Source: Actinomycetota bacterium
Lineage (GTDB): Bacteria > Actinomycetota > Thermoleophilia > Gaiellales > Gaiellaceae
DNA: 11,507 nucleotides
Assembly (NCBI GenBank): GCA_013821525.1
Contig: JACDGR010000074.1
Span: 1-11,507 of the forward strand
Reading direction: 5' to 3'
The position numbers were made by a program, and so were the translations under genes. This document shows, piece after piece, positions 1 to 7,003 of the stretch (positions are counted from its first letter, which is position 1; the number at the start of each line of letters is the position of its first letter). The notes under the pieces are model-generated. The model was not told the origin of the DNA, searched no databases, and saw only the letters and a list, made by a program, of their open reading frames with translations.

Positions 1-1
1 G

Positions 2-2065
2 CTCTGGCTCGACGTGACGAAGCACGGCGCCGTGCAGGGCGGCTCGACGATCACCCAGCAGTTCATCAAGAACACGCAGCTGACCAGCAAGAAGACGATC
101 GGGCGCAAGCTCTTCGAAGCCGCGCTCGCCTGGCAGCTCGAGCAGCGCTGGAAGAAGGACCGGATCCTGACCGCCTACCTGAACACTGTCTACTTCGGAA
201 ACGGCGCCTACGGCGTCGAGCAGGCATCGCGCATCTATTTCGGCCACCGCGCCGCCGTCATGAAGCCCGCCGAGGCCGCGCTCCTCGCCGCGATCCCGGA
301 AGATCCGAGCTCGTGGGATCCGGTCGCTCATCCGCAGGCCGCCAAGGGCCGGCGCAACCTGGTGCTCGGCCTCCTCTACGCGCAGGGCTTCCTGACGAAG
401 AGCCAGTACGTCAACTCGCTGGTCTTTCCCATGCCGAAGCCGGAGAACGTCGCGCTCCCCTCGACCCAGGGCGTGGCCGCACCGTTCTTTGCGAACTACG
501 TCAAGGATCAGCTGATCAAGCACTACGGCGCGAACCGCACGCTTGGCGGCGGCCTGCGCGTCACGACGACGCTGCGGCCCGACCTGCAGAACATTGCGCG
601 CGACGCAGTCTCGTCGGTGCTGCCGGCGACCAGCACCGGACCGACCGCGTCGCTCGTCGTCCTCGACGCGCACACCGGCGCGGTGCTTGCGATGGTCGGC
701 GGCGAGAACTACCACCAGCATCAGTTCAACCTCGCGACGCAGGGCGAGCGCCAACCGGGCTCGTCGTTCAAGCCGTTCGTGCTCGCAACCGCGCTGAAGC
801 AGAACATCGCGCCGTCGAGCGTCCTCACCTCCGCGCCCGTGACGATCAATGCCGATGGTCGCCTCTGGAAGGTGAACAACTACGAGGGTGAGTATCTGGG
901 GCCGATCGACCTCACGAAGGCGATTGCGTACTCGGACAACTCGGTGTTCTCACAGCTGACCGCGATCCTCGGGCCGCGCAACGTCCGCGACACGGCCAAG
1001 GCACTCGGCATCACGACGCCACTACAGGGGTACTTTGCGATCGGTCTTGGTGCCGAGCCGGCAACACCGCTCGAGATGGCCCGGGCGTACTCGACGTTCG
1101 CCGATGGCGGTTCACGCATCGACGGGTCGATCTTCGGCAACACCCCCCGCGCCGTCCTCGACGTGCGCGATGCCAAGGGACACGTCGAGGCGAACAAGAC
1201 GGTGCCGGTCCCGGTGCTCACGGCCACGCAGGCGAACACGATCAACTCGCTCCTGCAGGGTGTCGTCCGGTACGGCACCGGCAAGGCTGCGCAGCTGCCG
1301 GGCCGCCAGGTCGCCGGCAAGACCGGCACGACGGAGAACTACGGGGACGCCTGGTTCGTCGGCTACACGCCGCAACTGGTTGCCGCAGTCTGGGTCGGGT
1401 ACCCCGACAAGCTCGTGCCGATGACAACCGAGTTTCACGGCGGTCCAGTCGCAGGCGGCACCTATCCCGCGCTGATCTGGAAGGCATTCATGTCGAAAGC
1501 GCTGGAGCAGCTGAAGCTGCCGCCTGAGAGCTTCTCCCCGCCCGACTACGGCTACGCGTCGCCGGTCACGGTCGTCAACCGCGGCGGCGTGCTCGAGCGG
1601 GACGACGGTGTCTGCCAGAACACCGTGCAGCTCGAGTTCTTCGGCGGAGTCGGTCCGACGCACGTAGCGACCTGTAAGCCCAACGAGGTCGAGATCCCCG
1701 AGGTGATCGGCCAGTCGCTCGCTGCCGCGAAGGCGCGCCTCGAGGGTCAGCCGTTGACGCCCGCCGTCGTCTACAAGCCGGCGAAGACCGGCGACCGGCT
1801 CGGCTACGTCGTCGGCCAGTTCCCGAAGCAGGGGACCGCCTCGGCGGGCGACCGGATCACGATCATCCTGCCGAAGTCGCTGCACGGCGCGGTGCCGAAC
1901 GTGGTCGGCCTGTCGCTTGCGCGGGCGCAGGCGAAGCTCGCGCGGCTGAAGCTCGATGTGTCGCTCGTAGGCGACGCGCGCGGCAAGGTGACCGCGCAAT
2001 CCCTGTCCGCGCATACCGCCGCGGCGCCGGGGCTGAAGATCACGCTGACCGTAAAGGGCGGCTGA
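2..2065 (+). CDS. Class A penicillin-binding protein (PBP1A-type) with two PASTA domains, 5'-truncated by window edge
   Basis: Bifunctional peptidoglycan synthase: a GT51 glycosyltransferase polymerises lipid II and a transpeptidase cross-links the stem peptides outside the membrane. The frame is open from base 2 and the first visible residues (LWLDV) run straight into the GT51 motif GGSTITQQ, so the GTG at 14 is an internal Val and the real start lies upstream, together with the membrane anchor and the first GT51 catalytic Glu motif. Counting from codon 14: GGSTITQQ at 9-16, RKLFE at 31-35, the AYLNTVYFGNGAYG block at 54-67; transpeptidase SSFK (SxxK nucleophile) at 250-253, SDN at 307-309, KTG at 436-438. 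Two PASTA domains follow at about 559-621 and 625-680, ending four residues before the stop; they are thought to bind cell-wall fragments or beta-lactams. All transpeptidase active-site motifs are intact. Its 3' end overlaps the convergent glycosylase gene by 26 bp. Confidence 0.95.
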   Translation, partial: LWLDVTKHGAVQGGSTITQQFIKNTQLTSKKTIGRKLFEAALAWQLEQRWKKDRILTAYLNTVYFGNGAYGVEQASRIYFGHRAAVMKPAEAALLAAIPEDPSSWDPVAHPQAAKGRRNLVLGLLYAQGFLTKSQYVNSLVFPMPKPENVALPSTQGVAAPFFANYVKDQLIKHYGANRTLGGGLRVTTTLRPDLQNIARDAVSSVLPATSTGPTASLVVLDAHTGAVLAMVGGENYHQHQFNLATQGERQPGSSFKPFVLATALKQNIAPSSVLTSAPVTINADGRLWKVNNYEGEYLGPIDLTKAIAYSDNSVFSQLTAILGPRNVRDTAKALGITTPLQGYFAIGLGAEPATPLEMARAYSTFADGGSRIDGSIFGNTPRAVLDVRDAKGHVEANKTVPVPVLTATQANTINSLLQGVVRYGTGKAAQLPGRQVAGKTGTTENYGDAWFVGYTPQLVAAVWVGYPDKLVPMTTEFHGGPVAGGTYPALIWKAFMSKALEQLKLPPESFSPPDYGYASPVTVVNRGGVLERDDGVCQNTVQLEFFGGVGPTHVATCKPNEVEIPEVIGQSLAAAKARLEGQPLTPAVVYKPAKTGDRLGYVVGQFPKQGTASAGDRITIILPKSLHGAVPNVVGLSLARAQAKLARLKLDVSLVGDARGKVTAQSLSAHTAAAPGLKITLTVKGG

Positions 2066-2594
2066 GGAACCGCGATCCGGCGAGCCCGTAGCGCCACGGC
2101 AGGTCGACCGCCTTCGTGATCCCGATCCGCGGGCCAGTCACCACCTCGACCGGCCTGCGTGTCGCGCGCAGGCTGAACGGCGCGCGATCGATTCGCAGTC
2201 CGTCGTGCTCGCCCGTCACCCCGAGCGCCTGGCAGAGCCGCCCCGGGCCGCTACAGAGGAGGCGTGGGTCGGAGAGCCCGCGGCGCTCCACCATCGAGTC
2301 GAGCCCGCGCGTCGGCTCGATTGCCCTGATCAGGACGGCCCCTGCAACGCCTGCCTCGTCGCAGACGACGTTCATGCACCAGTGGATGCCGTAGGAGCGG
2401 TAGACGTAGACATGCCCGCCCGGCAGGAACATCGAAGCGTTGCGCACCGAACGCCGGTTGCCGAATCCGTGCGCGGCTGGATCTGTTTGGTCATAGGCCT
2501 CGACCTCGACGATCACCCCGCCCACCCCGTCGACGAGGAGCTCGGCGCCGATCAGCTCGGGTGCGACCTCGTGCGGGCTACGTCGCAGGTTCAT
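2040..2594 (-). CDS. mpg: 3-methyladenine DNA glycosylase (AAG/Mpg family)
   Basis: Base-excision repair enzyme that flips out alkylated or deaminated purines (3-methyladenine, hypoxanthine) and cleaves the N-glycosidic bond. The 184-residue protein has the family landmarks: the VEAY block with catalytic-type Glu32 and stacking Tyr34, AAH with His42, the intercalating-type Tyr68 in SYGIHWCMN with Asn75, LLCSGPGRLCQAL at 112-124, and a C-terminal PWRY...SR block. These match human AAG residues E125, Y127, H136, Y162 and N169 by alignment from memory. The ATG at 2594 is chosen over one at 2639 because family homology begins there (MNLRRSPHEVAPELIG) and the 15 extra residues look like a shadow of the upstream gene. 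This start lies 17 bp inside the 3' end of the MFS gene, suggesting coupling, with no clear Shine-Dalgarno. Last gene of the minus-strand run; its stop lies inside the PBP gene. Confidence 0.94.
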   Translation of the reverse strand: MNLRRSPHEVAPELIGAELLVDGVGGVIVEVEAYDQTDPAAHGFGNRRSVRNASMFLPGGHVYVYRSYGIHWCMNVVCDEAGVAGAVLIRAIEPTRGLDSMVERRGLSDPRLLCSGPGRLCQALGVTGEHDGLRIDRAPFSLRATRRPVEVVTGPRIGITKAVDLPWRYGLAGSRFLSRPLRSA

Positions 2595-3861
2595 GGGTCG
2601 GGTCGTGGCTGTCGTAACGCAGGAACCCGGGCAGCGCAAGCGCCGTCACCACACAGCCGGCGATGCACAGCACGCCACCGGAGACGACCGAGAAGCGCAG
2701 CGACGTGAGCGAGGCGAGTACGCCCGCCTCGACGTCGCCGAGGCTCGGAGCGCTTGCGACCTGCGCGAACTCGATCCCCATCAGCCGGCCGCGTAGATGA
2801 TCGGGCGTCGAGCGCAGGAGCATCGTGCTGCGGAGCACCGCGCTGTAGAAGTCCGCACCGCCTGCGATGGCAAGCAGCACGAGCGCCGGCCACAGGCTCG
2901 TCATGAAGCCGAAGAGCCCGATCGCCGCACCCCAAGCGCATGCCGCAACCGTCACGCCGAGACCTTGCCGCCGCGCGTGGGAGACCCAGCCGGAGAAGAG
3001 CGATCCGAGCAGCGCGCCCGCGGATGGAGCCGCGTAGAGGAAGCCGACCGTCGCCGCGTTGCCCCCGAGCCGGTGCAACGCGAACGCCGGGAAGAGGGCG
3101 CTCGGCATGCCGAACACCATCGCGTTCGAGTCGACGAGGAAGATCCCGAGTAGCGCCTGACGGCCCTTCAAGAACCGGAAGCCGTCGACGATCGAGCTCA
3201 GGCTCGGACGGTCGACCTCACCGACCGGCGCAAGCTTCGGCAATGCCCATAGCGCGACCAGCGAGGCAGCGTACGTCGCACAGTCGATGCCGTACGTCCA
3301 CGGAACGCCTGCAACGCTGATGATCACGCCGCCGACGGCGGGGCCTGCGACCGCGCCGAGCGAGCTGTAGACGCCGTCCAGCGCACCGGCTGCCGCCACC
3401 TCGTCATCCGGAACAAGACGCGGTGCGAGTGACGCCATCGCAGGCCGGCCGAGGCTGAAGATCGCCGTCGCGATCGCCTGCAGCACGAAGAGCGCCCACA
3501 CCTGAGGCCTCGCAAGCAACGCATTCACCAGGAAGAGGGCCGTCACGAGCATCATCCCCATCTCGGTGCGCAGGAGGATCGTGCGACGGTCGGCTGCATC
3601 CGCGATCGCGCCGCCAATCAACGGGACGACCAGCAGCGGCAGCAGCGACGAGAGGCCGAGCAGGCCGACGAGCGCGGTCGATCCGGTCAGCTTGTAGACC
3701 TGGTACGGCACCGCCACTGTGCCGATCGCGCCGCCGAGCGTCGAGATGCCCTGACCGATCCAGAGATTGCGGAAGTCGCGGTGTCGGAACGGTCGGGTAT
3801 CGACGCGCATGCGCGAGAAGAAGCTGCGCTTGTCGCCGGTGTTCAGCGGGTCGATCGCCAT
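2578..3861 (-). CDS. MFS transporter, EntS/MFS_3-like drug or siderophore exporter
   Basis: A 427-residue polytopic membrane protein of the major facilitator superfamily. After a basic cytoplasmic leader (PFRHRDFRNLWIGQGIS, residues 24-40), hydrophobic segments alternate through the chain in a pattern fitting 12 helices. The loop after the second helix carries the MFS motif A variant GGAIADAADRR at 83-93. The RHRDFRNLW start and the overall pattern match the MFS_3/enterobactin-exporter-like group, whose members export siderophores, macrolides or other small molecules by proton antiport; the substrate here cannot be read from the sequence. Start ATG has an AGGAG Shine-Dalgarno six bases upstream, and that Shine-Dalgarno overlaps the TAG stop of the preceding acetyltransferase gene (9-bp gap), which supports the start and cotranscription. 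The C-terminal tail is short and polar (YDSHDPTHEPAT). Confidence 0.92.
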   Translation of the reverse strand: MAIDPLNTGDKRSFFSRMRVDTRPFRHRDFRNLWIGQGISTLGGAIGTVAVPYQVYKLTGSTALVGLLGLSSLLPLLVVPLIGGAIADAADRRTILLRTEMGMMLVTALFLVNALLARPQVWALFVLQAIATAIFSLGRPAMASLAPRLVPDDEVAAAGALDGVYSSLGAVAGPAVGGVIISVAGVPWTYGIDCATYAASLVALWALPKLAPVGEVDRPSLSSIVDGFRFLKGRQALLGIFLVDSNAMVFGMPSALFPAFALHRLGGNAATVGFLYAAPSAGALLGSLFSGWVSHARRQGLGVTVAACAWGAAIGLFGFMTSLWPALVLLAIAGGADFYSAVLRSTMLLRSTPDHLRGRLMGIEFAQVASAPSLGDVEAGVLASLTSLRFSVVSGGVLCIAGCVVTALALPGFLRYDSHDPTHEPAT

Positions 3862-3867
3862 CGGCGG

Positions 3868-3872
3868 CTCCT
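3868..3872 (-). promoter_or_regulatory. Ribosome binding site of the MFS gene, overlapping upstream stop
   Basis: AGGAG on the minus strand, six bases before the ATG at 3861. Its AG is shared with the TAG stop of the acetyltransferase gene (3871-3873), so a terminating ribosome is placed on the site, which favours translational coupling. Confidence 0.7.
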
Positions 3873-4356
3873 AGTCGTCGGTGAGCCGCTCGAAAAGGAT
3901 CATGTCGCGCCAGGCTCCTCCGACGAGCAGGTGCTTGCGCGCAACGCCGATGCGCGTAAAGCCATTGCGCTCGAGCACGCGCTGCGAGCGCACGTTGCCG
4001 AGGCGCGTCCCCGCCTCGACGCGGTGCAGCTCGAGCTCACGGAACGCGTACTCCACCACCGCTGCGACAGCAGCGCTCGCGAGGCCCCGCCCGTTGCGCG
4101 CCTGGTCGACCCAGTAGCCGACGACCGCACTCTGCAACGGGCCGCGCGTGATGTTCGAGAGCGTGATCGTCCCGGCGATCGTCTCACCGTCGAGGATCGC
4201 AAAACGCACGTTGTTGGGGTCGCCGCTCGCAAGCCACGCGAGCTGGCCGTCGAGGGTGAAGAACGACGGGTCGCGCTCCGGATCGAATGGGGCGAGGAAC
4301 TCCCGGTTTGCGAGGCGCAACCCGACGAGCTCTTCCGCGTCGGCGGCCGTCAGCAT
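3871..4356 (-). CDS. GNAT-family N-acetyltransferase, RimJ/RimL-like
   Basis: A 161-residue acetyltransferase that uses acetyl-CoA, probably on an N-terminal or side-chain amine; the substrate is not known. The features are those of the RimJ/RimL (Acetyltransf_3) branch: LTAADAEELVGLRLANREFLAPFDP at the N-terminus (residues 2-26), the YWVDQARNGRGLASAAV acetyl-CoA loop at 81-97, and the characteristic NVRSQRVLERNGF at 121-133. The first position of the Q/RxxGxG/A loop is Asn88 rather than Gln/Arg. No ATG, GTG or TTG was found upstream in frame before the sugar-aminotransferase stop, so the start at 4356 is used, although the residues encoded just upstream (SVIR) resemble family N-termini and a non-standard start is possible. 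It lies 20 bp after the DegT-family gene and 9 bp before the MFS gene. With such neighbours it might modify a small molecule, but nothing in the sequence proves it. Confidence 0.88.
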   Translation of the reverse strand: MLTAADAEELVGLRLANREFLAPFDPERDPSFFTLDGQLAWLASGDPNNVRFAILDGETIAGTITLSNITRGPLQSAVVGYWVDQARNGRGLASAAVAAVVEYAFRELELHRVEAGTRLGNVRSQRVLERNGFTRIGVARKHLLVGGAWRDMILFERLTDD

Positions 4357-4376
4357 CCGGATGACGCTGAGGGCGC

Positions 4377-5492
4377 TCAGAGGGAGGAGCGGAGCGCCTC
4401 GACCACGCGCTCCTGGTCTGCCCGGTCAAGGCGCGCGTGGAACGGCAGTGCCATCGTGCGCGCGCTGCAGTCCTCGCTCACCGGCAGCATCCCCTCGCTG
4501 AAGCCGTACCGCTCGCGCATGTACGACTGCAGATGGATCGACGGGAGGTACGGCGCCGTCGCGACACCCTGATCGGCGAGGCGGGACATGAGGGCGTCGC
4601 GATCGACGCCGGGCGGCAGCTTGACGACGTAGACGAACCAGGAGCGAACGTGATCGGCGTCGTCGGCCAGCGGCCGGTCGACGTCGACGTCCGCCAGCAG
4701 CTCGTTGTAGCGCTCCGCGACGGCCGCGCGCGCGGCGAGGATCTGGTCGAGCTTCTCGACCTGCCCGATGCCGAGCGCCGCAGAAAGATCGTCGAGGCGA
4801 TAGTTGTAACCAAGCCGCCCGTGCTGCAGCCAGCTCGAGGTCTCGAGCCGGCCCTGGTTGCGCAATGAGGTGAGGAGCTCGTGCTGCTCCGGATCGTGGG
4901 TCGTCACCGCGCCGCCCTCGCCCGTCGTCATCTGCTTGTTCGGGTAGAACGCCCAGACCGCGGGATGGCCGTGCGAGCCGAGCGGCTTGCCCTTGTACCG
5001 CGCGCCGAGCGCCTCGCAGGCGTCCTCGATCATCGCGAGGCCGTGGCGCTCGCAGAGCGCGAGCAGCTCGTCGTAGTCGGCGGGGTACCCGAAGATGTCG
5101 ACAGCGACGATCGCCTTGGTCTTCGGAGTGATCGCAGCCTCGACGGCCGCCGGGTCGAGATTGAGCGTCTGCGGGTCGATGTCCGCAAAGATCGGGGTCG
5201 CTCCCTCGTAGATCGCGCAGTTCGCCGAAGCGACGAACGAGTAGGGCGACGTGATCACGTCGTCGCCCTCCGTGACCCCGGCAAGGCGCATGCACAGATG
5301 CAGCCCTGCGGTGCCCGACGAGACCGCTGCGCAGTGCGGTGCGCCGACTGCGTCCGCGAGCAGCGACTCGAAGCGCGGGCCGGTCGGCCCGAGCGAGAGC
5401 CAGCCCGACCGCAGCACTTCCAGCACGAGCTCTTCGTCGCGCTCGTCGATCCACGGCGCGCTGAGATTGATCCGGTCGGTCGCGGTGCTCAC
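4377..5492 (-). CDS. DegT/DnrJ/EryC1/StrS-family PLP-dependent sugar aminotransferase
   Basis: A 371-residue fold-type I aminotransferase of the family that aminates nucleotide-linked keto-sugars for polysaccharide or natural-product biosynthesis. Visible landmarks: SGTAGLHL at 59-66 (phosphate contacts), SPYSFVAS at 82-89, EDACEALGA at 156-164 with the pyridine-binding-type Asp157, and NKQMTTGEGG at 185-194 with the Schiff-base Lys186. Because the lysine is present rather than the His of the ColD-type dehydratases, transamination is expected. Start: a much longer frame opens at 5666 but would lie in the ilvE gene and encode arginine-rich shadow sequence; the GTG at 5492 has GGAG nine bases upstream and family homology begins soon after (INLSAPWIDERDEELVLEVL). 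No glycosyltransferase or sugar dehydratase lies nearby, so the substrate is unknown; GDP-perosamine-type synthases are one possibility. Confidence 0.92.
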   Translation of the reverse strand: MSTATDRINLSAPWIDERDEELVLEVLRSGWLSLGPTGPRFESLLADAVGAPHCAAVSSGTAGLHLCMRLAGVTEGDDVITSPYSFVASANCAIYEGATPIFADIDPQTLNLDPAAVEAAITPKTKAIVAVDIFGYPADYDELLALCERHGLAMIEDACEALGARYKGKPLGSHGHPAVWAFYPNKQMTTGEGGAVTTHDPEQHELLTSLRNQGRLETSSWLQHGRLGYNYRLDDLSAALGIGQVEKLDQILAARAAVAERYNELLADVDVDRPLADDADHVRSWFVYVVKLPPGVDRDALMSRLADQGVATAPYLPSIHLQSYMRERYGFSEGMLPVSEDCSARTMALPFHARLDRADQERVVEALRSSL

Positions 5493-5501
5493 TAGGCCCC
5501 G

Positions 5502-5505
5502 CTCC
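5502..5505 (-). promoter_or_regulatory. Ribosome binding site deciding the DegT-family start
   Basis: GGAG on the minus strand, nine bases before the GTG at 5492. It supports this start over the upstream in-frame GTG at 5666. Confidence 0.55.
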
Positions 5506-5559
5506 GGCGTCGGCAAGGCCGAGGCCTGCGCTCCTGATTGACCTCCGCCAAGTCTACGG

Positions 5560-6483
5560 TCACGACCTCGCGAGCTGCGGGACGTGATCGAGCCACTGCG
5601 ACCAGCGCTCGCTCTTGCCACGCACGGTGTCGAGGTACGCGGACTGAATCGCCAGCGTGATCTCACCGACGCCGATCTCGTGGTCGTCGACCGAGCGGAG
5701 CGGCGTCACCTCGGCGGCGGTGCCACACATGAACACCTCGTCGGCGAGGTAGAGGTCGGAGCGGATCAGCGCCTTCTCGATCACCGTGTAGCCGAGGTCC
5801 TGCGCGATCTGCGTGACGGTGTCGCGCGTGATACCCGGCAGGATCCCCGACGAGAGATCGGGGGTGTAGATGACCCCGTCGCGTACGACGAACAGGTTCT
5901 CGCCCGAGCCGTCGGCGACGGTGCCCTCCGGGGTGAGCAGGATCGCCTCGTCGTAACCGGCGTTCGTCACCTCGGTGACCGCAAGCATCGAGTTCAGGTA
6001 GACGCCGGTCGCCTTCGACACGTGCGGGACGACGTTCGGAGGGACACGCTGCCAGGTGGAGATCTTGGCGCGAATCCCGGTCTTCAGGCTCTCCTCACCG
6101 AGGTAGGAGCCCCAGGGCCAGCTCATGATCACGGTCTCGACCGGGTTGCCGCGCGCCGAGACGCCCAGCTCGCCGTAGCCGTAGAACGCGATCGGGCGGA
6201 TGTAGCACTCTGCGAGCCCGTTTGCACCCACCACCTCGTTCGTCGCCGCCTGAAGCTCCTCGGCCGAGTAGGGGATGTCCATGTAGAGGAGGCGCGCCGA
6301 GTTGTGCAGACGCTGCATGTGCTCACCGAGCCGGAAGACGGCAGGCCCCTTGGGCGTGTCGTAGCAGCGGACGCCCTCGAAGACGCCTGATCCGTAGTGG
6401 AGCGCGTGGACGCCGACATGCACCTTGGCGTCGGCCCAGTCCACGAGCTCGCCGTTCATCCAGATCTTCTCGGTCTCTTGCAC
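5560..6483 (-). CDS. ilvE: Branched-chain amino acid aminotransferase
   Basis: Cytoplasmic PLP enzyme (fold type IV) catalysing the last step of leucine, isoleucine and valine synthesis with glutamate as amino donor. The 307-residue protein has IlvE features throughout: MNGELVDWADAKVHVGVHAL near the N-terminus, HYGSGVFEGVRCYDT at 29-43, Schiff-base Lys157 in HVSKATGVYLNS, EGTVADGSGENLF at 186-198, ILPGITRDTV at 214-223, YLADEVFMCGTAAEVTPLRSV at 245-265, and a C-terminal WLDHV like the E. coli enzyme. The length matches the usual 300-310. The frame opens at 6516, but the GTG at 6483 is chosen because GAGGAG lies eight bases upstream and homology starts there. A 40-bp gap separates it from the deacylase gene upstream, enough for readthrough or a weak internal promoter. 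Confidence 0.95.
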   Translation of the reverse strand: MQETEKIWMNGELVDWADAKVHVGVHALHYGSGVFEGVRCYDTPKGPAVFRLGEHMQRLHNSARLLYMDIPYSAEELQAATNEVVGANGLAECYIRPIAFYGYGELGVSARGNPVETVIMSWPWGSYLGEESLKTGIRAKISTWQRVPPNVVPHVSKATGVYLNSMLAVTEVTNAGYDEAILLTPEGTVADGSGENLFVVRDGVIYTPDLSSGILPGITRDTVTQIAQDLGYTVIEKALIRSDLYLADEVFMCGTAAEVTPLRSVDDHEIGVGEITLAIQSAYLDTVRGKSERWSQWLDHVPQLARS

Positions 6484-6491
6484 GGCCAAAG

Positions 6492-6497
6492 CTCCTC
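6492..6497 (-). promoter_or_regulatory. Strong ribosome binding site deciding the ilvE start
   Basis: GAGGAG on the minus strand, eight bases before the GTG at 6483. It is one of the best Shine-Dalgarno sequences in the window and rules out the longer frame from 6516. Confidence 0.75.
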
Positions 6498-6523
6498 TTC
6501 GGGGACGCCGGGACACTGTGATG

Positions 6524-7003
6524 CTACCCGTGCGAGACGAGGTCGACCGCGCGCGCTCCGGCGAGCCGCTTCAGCTCCGGCGGGCCGATCAAGGCCATAT
6601 GTGAGGCGGAGCCCGCGCCGATCCAGACGACCTCGTGCGCGAAGAGGCTCTTGTCGATCAGTCGCTCGGTGACCGCGCGCAGAGGGAATGGCGCTACGCC
6701 GCCGGGTTCGAATCCTGTCGCGTGCAGAACCTCCTCGGCGCGGGCGACGCGAACCTCGGACGCCGAGACCGCCGTGGCAATCGCCTGCTCGTCGGCCCGG
6801 CGGTCGCCCGGAACCAGCGCGAGCACATAGCCGCCGTCGCAGACGAAGACGAGGGACTTGACGATCTGCGAGAGGTCGCACCCGATCGCACGTGCGGCCT
6901 CCCGTGCGGTCGGGGTGCCGTCGCCGAACTCTTCGATTCGCGCTTCGACTGCCGCTGCGCGCAGGACGGTCGAGACGCGCTCGACGGGCTCGGGCCAGCT
7001 CAC
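6524..7003 (-). CDS. YbaK/EbsC-family aminoacyl-tRNA deacylase (trans-editing protein)
   Basis: A 159-residue single-domain protein of the YbaK/ProX superfamily, freestanding relatives of the ProRS insertion domain that hydrolyse mischarged aminoacyl-tRNAs. Visible: TAREAARAIGCDLSQIVKSLVF at 32-53 with the conserved Lys49, VPGDRRAD at 64-71, EEVLHATGFEPGGVAPF at 90-106 with the family GxxPGGVxPF loop, and LIDKSL at 115-120. No other domain is fused. The GTG start at 7003 overlaps the serA TGA in a GTGA (7000-7003), so translation is probably coupled to serA. Which of Ala-, Cys-, Ser- or Thr-tRNA is edited cannot be told from these motifs; coupling to a serine-synthesis gene makes a Ser-tRNA-editing role an attractive inference. 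Confidence 0.92.
   Translation of the reverse strand: MSWPEPVERVSTVLRAAAVEARIEEFGDGTPTAREAARAIGCDLSQIVKSLVFVCDGGYVLALVPGDRRADEQAIATAVSASEVRVARAEEVLHATGFEPGGVAPFPLRAVTERLIDKSLFAHEVVWIGAGSASHMALIGPPELKRLAGARAVDLVSHG

Noticed and set aside
1..30. GTG at 14 as the true start of the penicillin-binding protein
   Set aside because: The frame is open through the window edge and the first GT51 motif and membrane anchor are missing, so the gene begins outside.
1112..2014. 300-codon open frame on the minus strand inside the PBP gene
   Set aside because: Composition is Arg/Leu/Asp-rich shadow of the opposite strand; the plus-strand frame carries all PBP motifs.
3781..4572. 263-codon plus-strand open frame over the acetyltransferase and neighbours
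   Set aside because: It spans three minus-strand gene boundaries and its low-complexity Arg/Glu/Ala composition matches no family; the minus-strand genes explain the region.
5493..5559. Terminator between ilvE and the DegT-family gene
   Set aside because: Only a 5-bp stem (TCGGC/GCCGA) without a following T run is present on the minus strand.
5493..5666. N-terminal extension of the DegT-family gene to the GTG at 5666
   Set aside because: It would lie inside the end of ilvE, encodes arginine/serine-rich shadow sequence, and the GTG at 5492 has a proper GGAG and begins at family homology.
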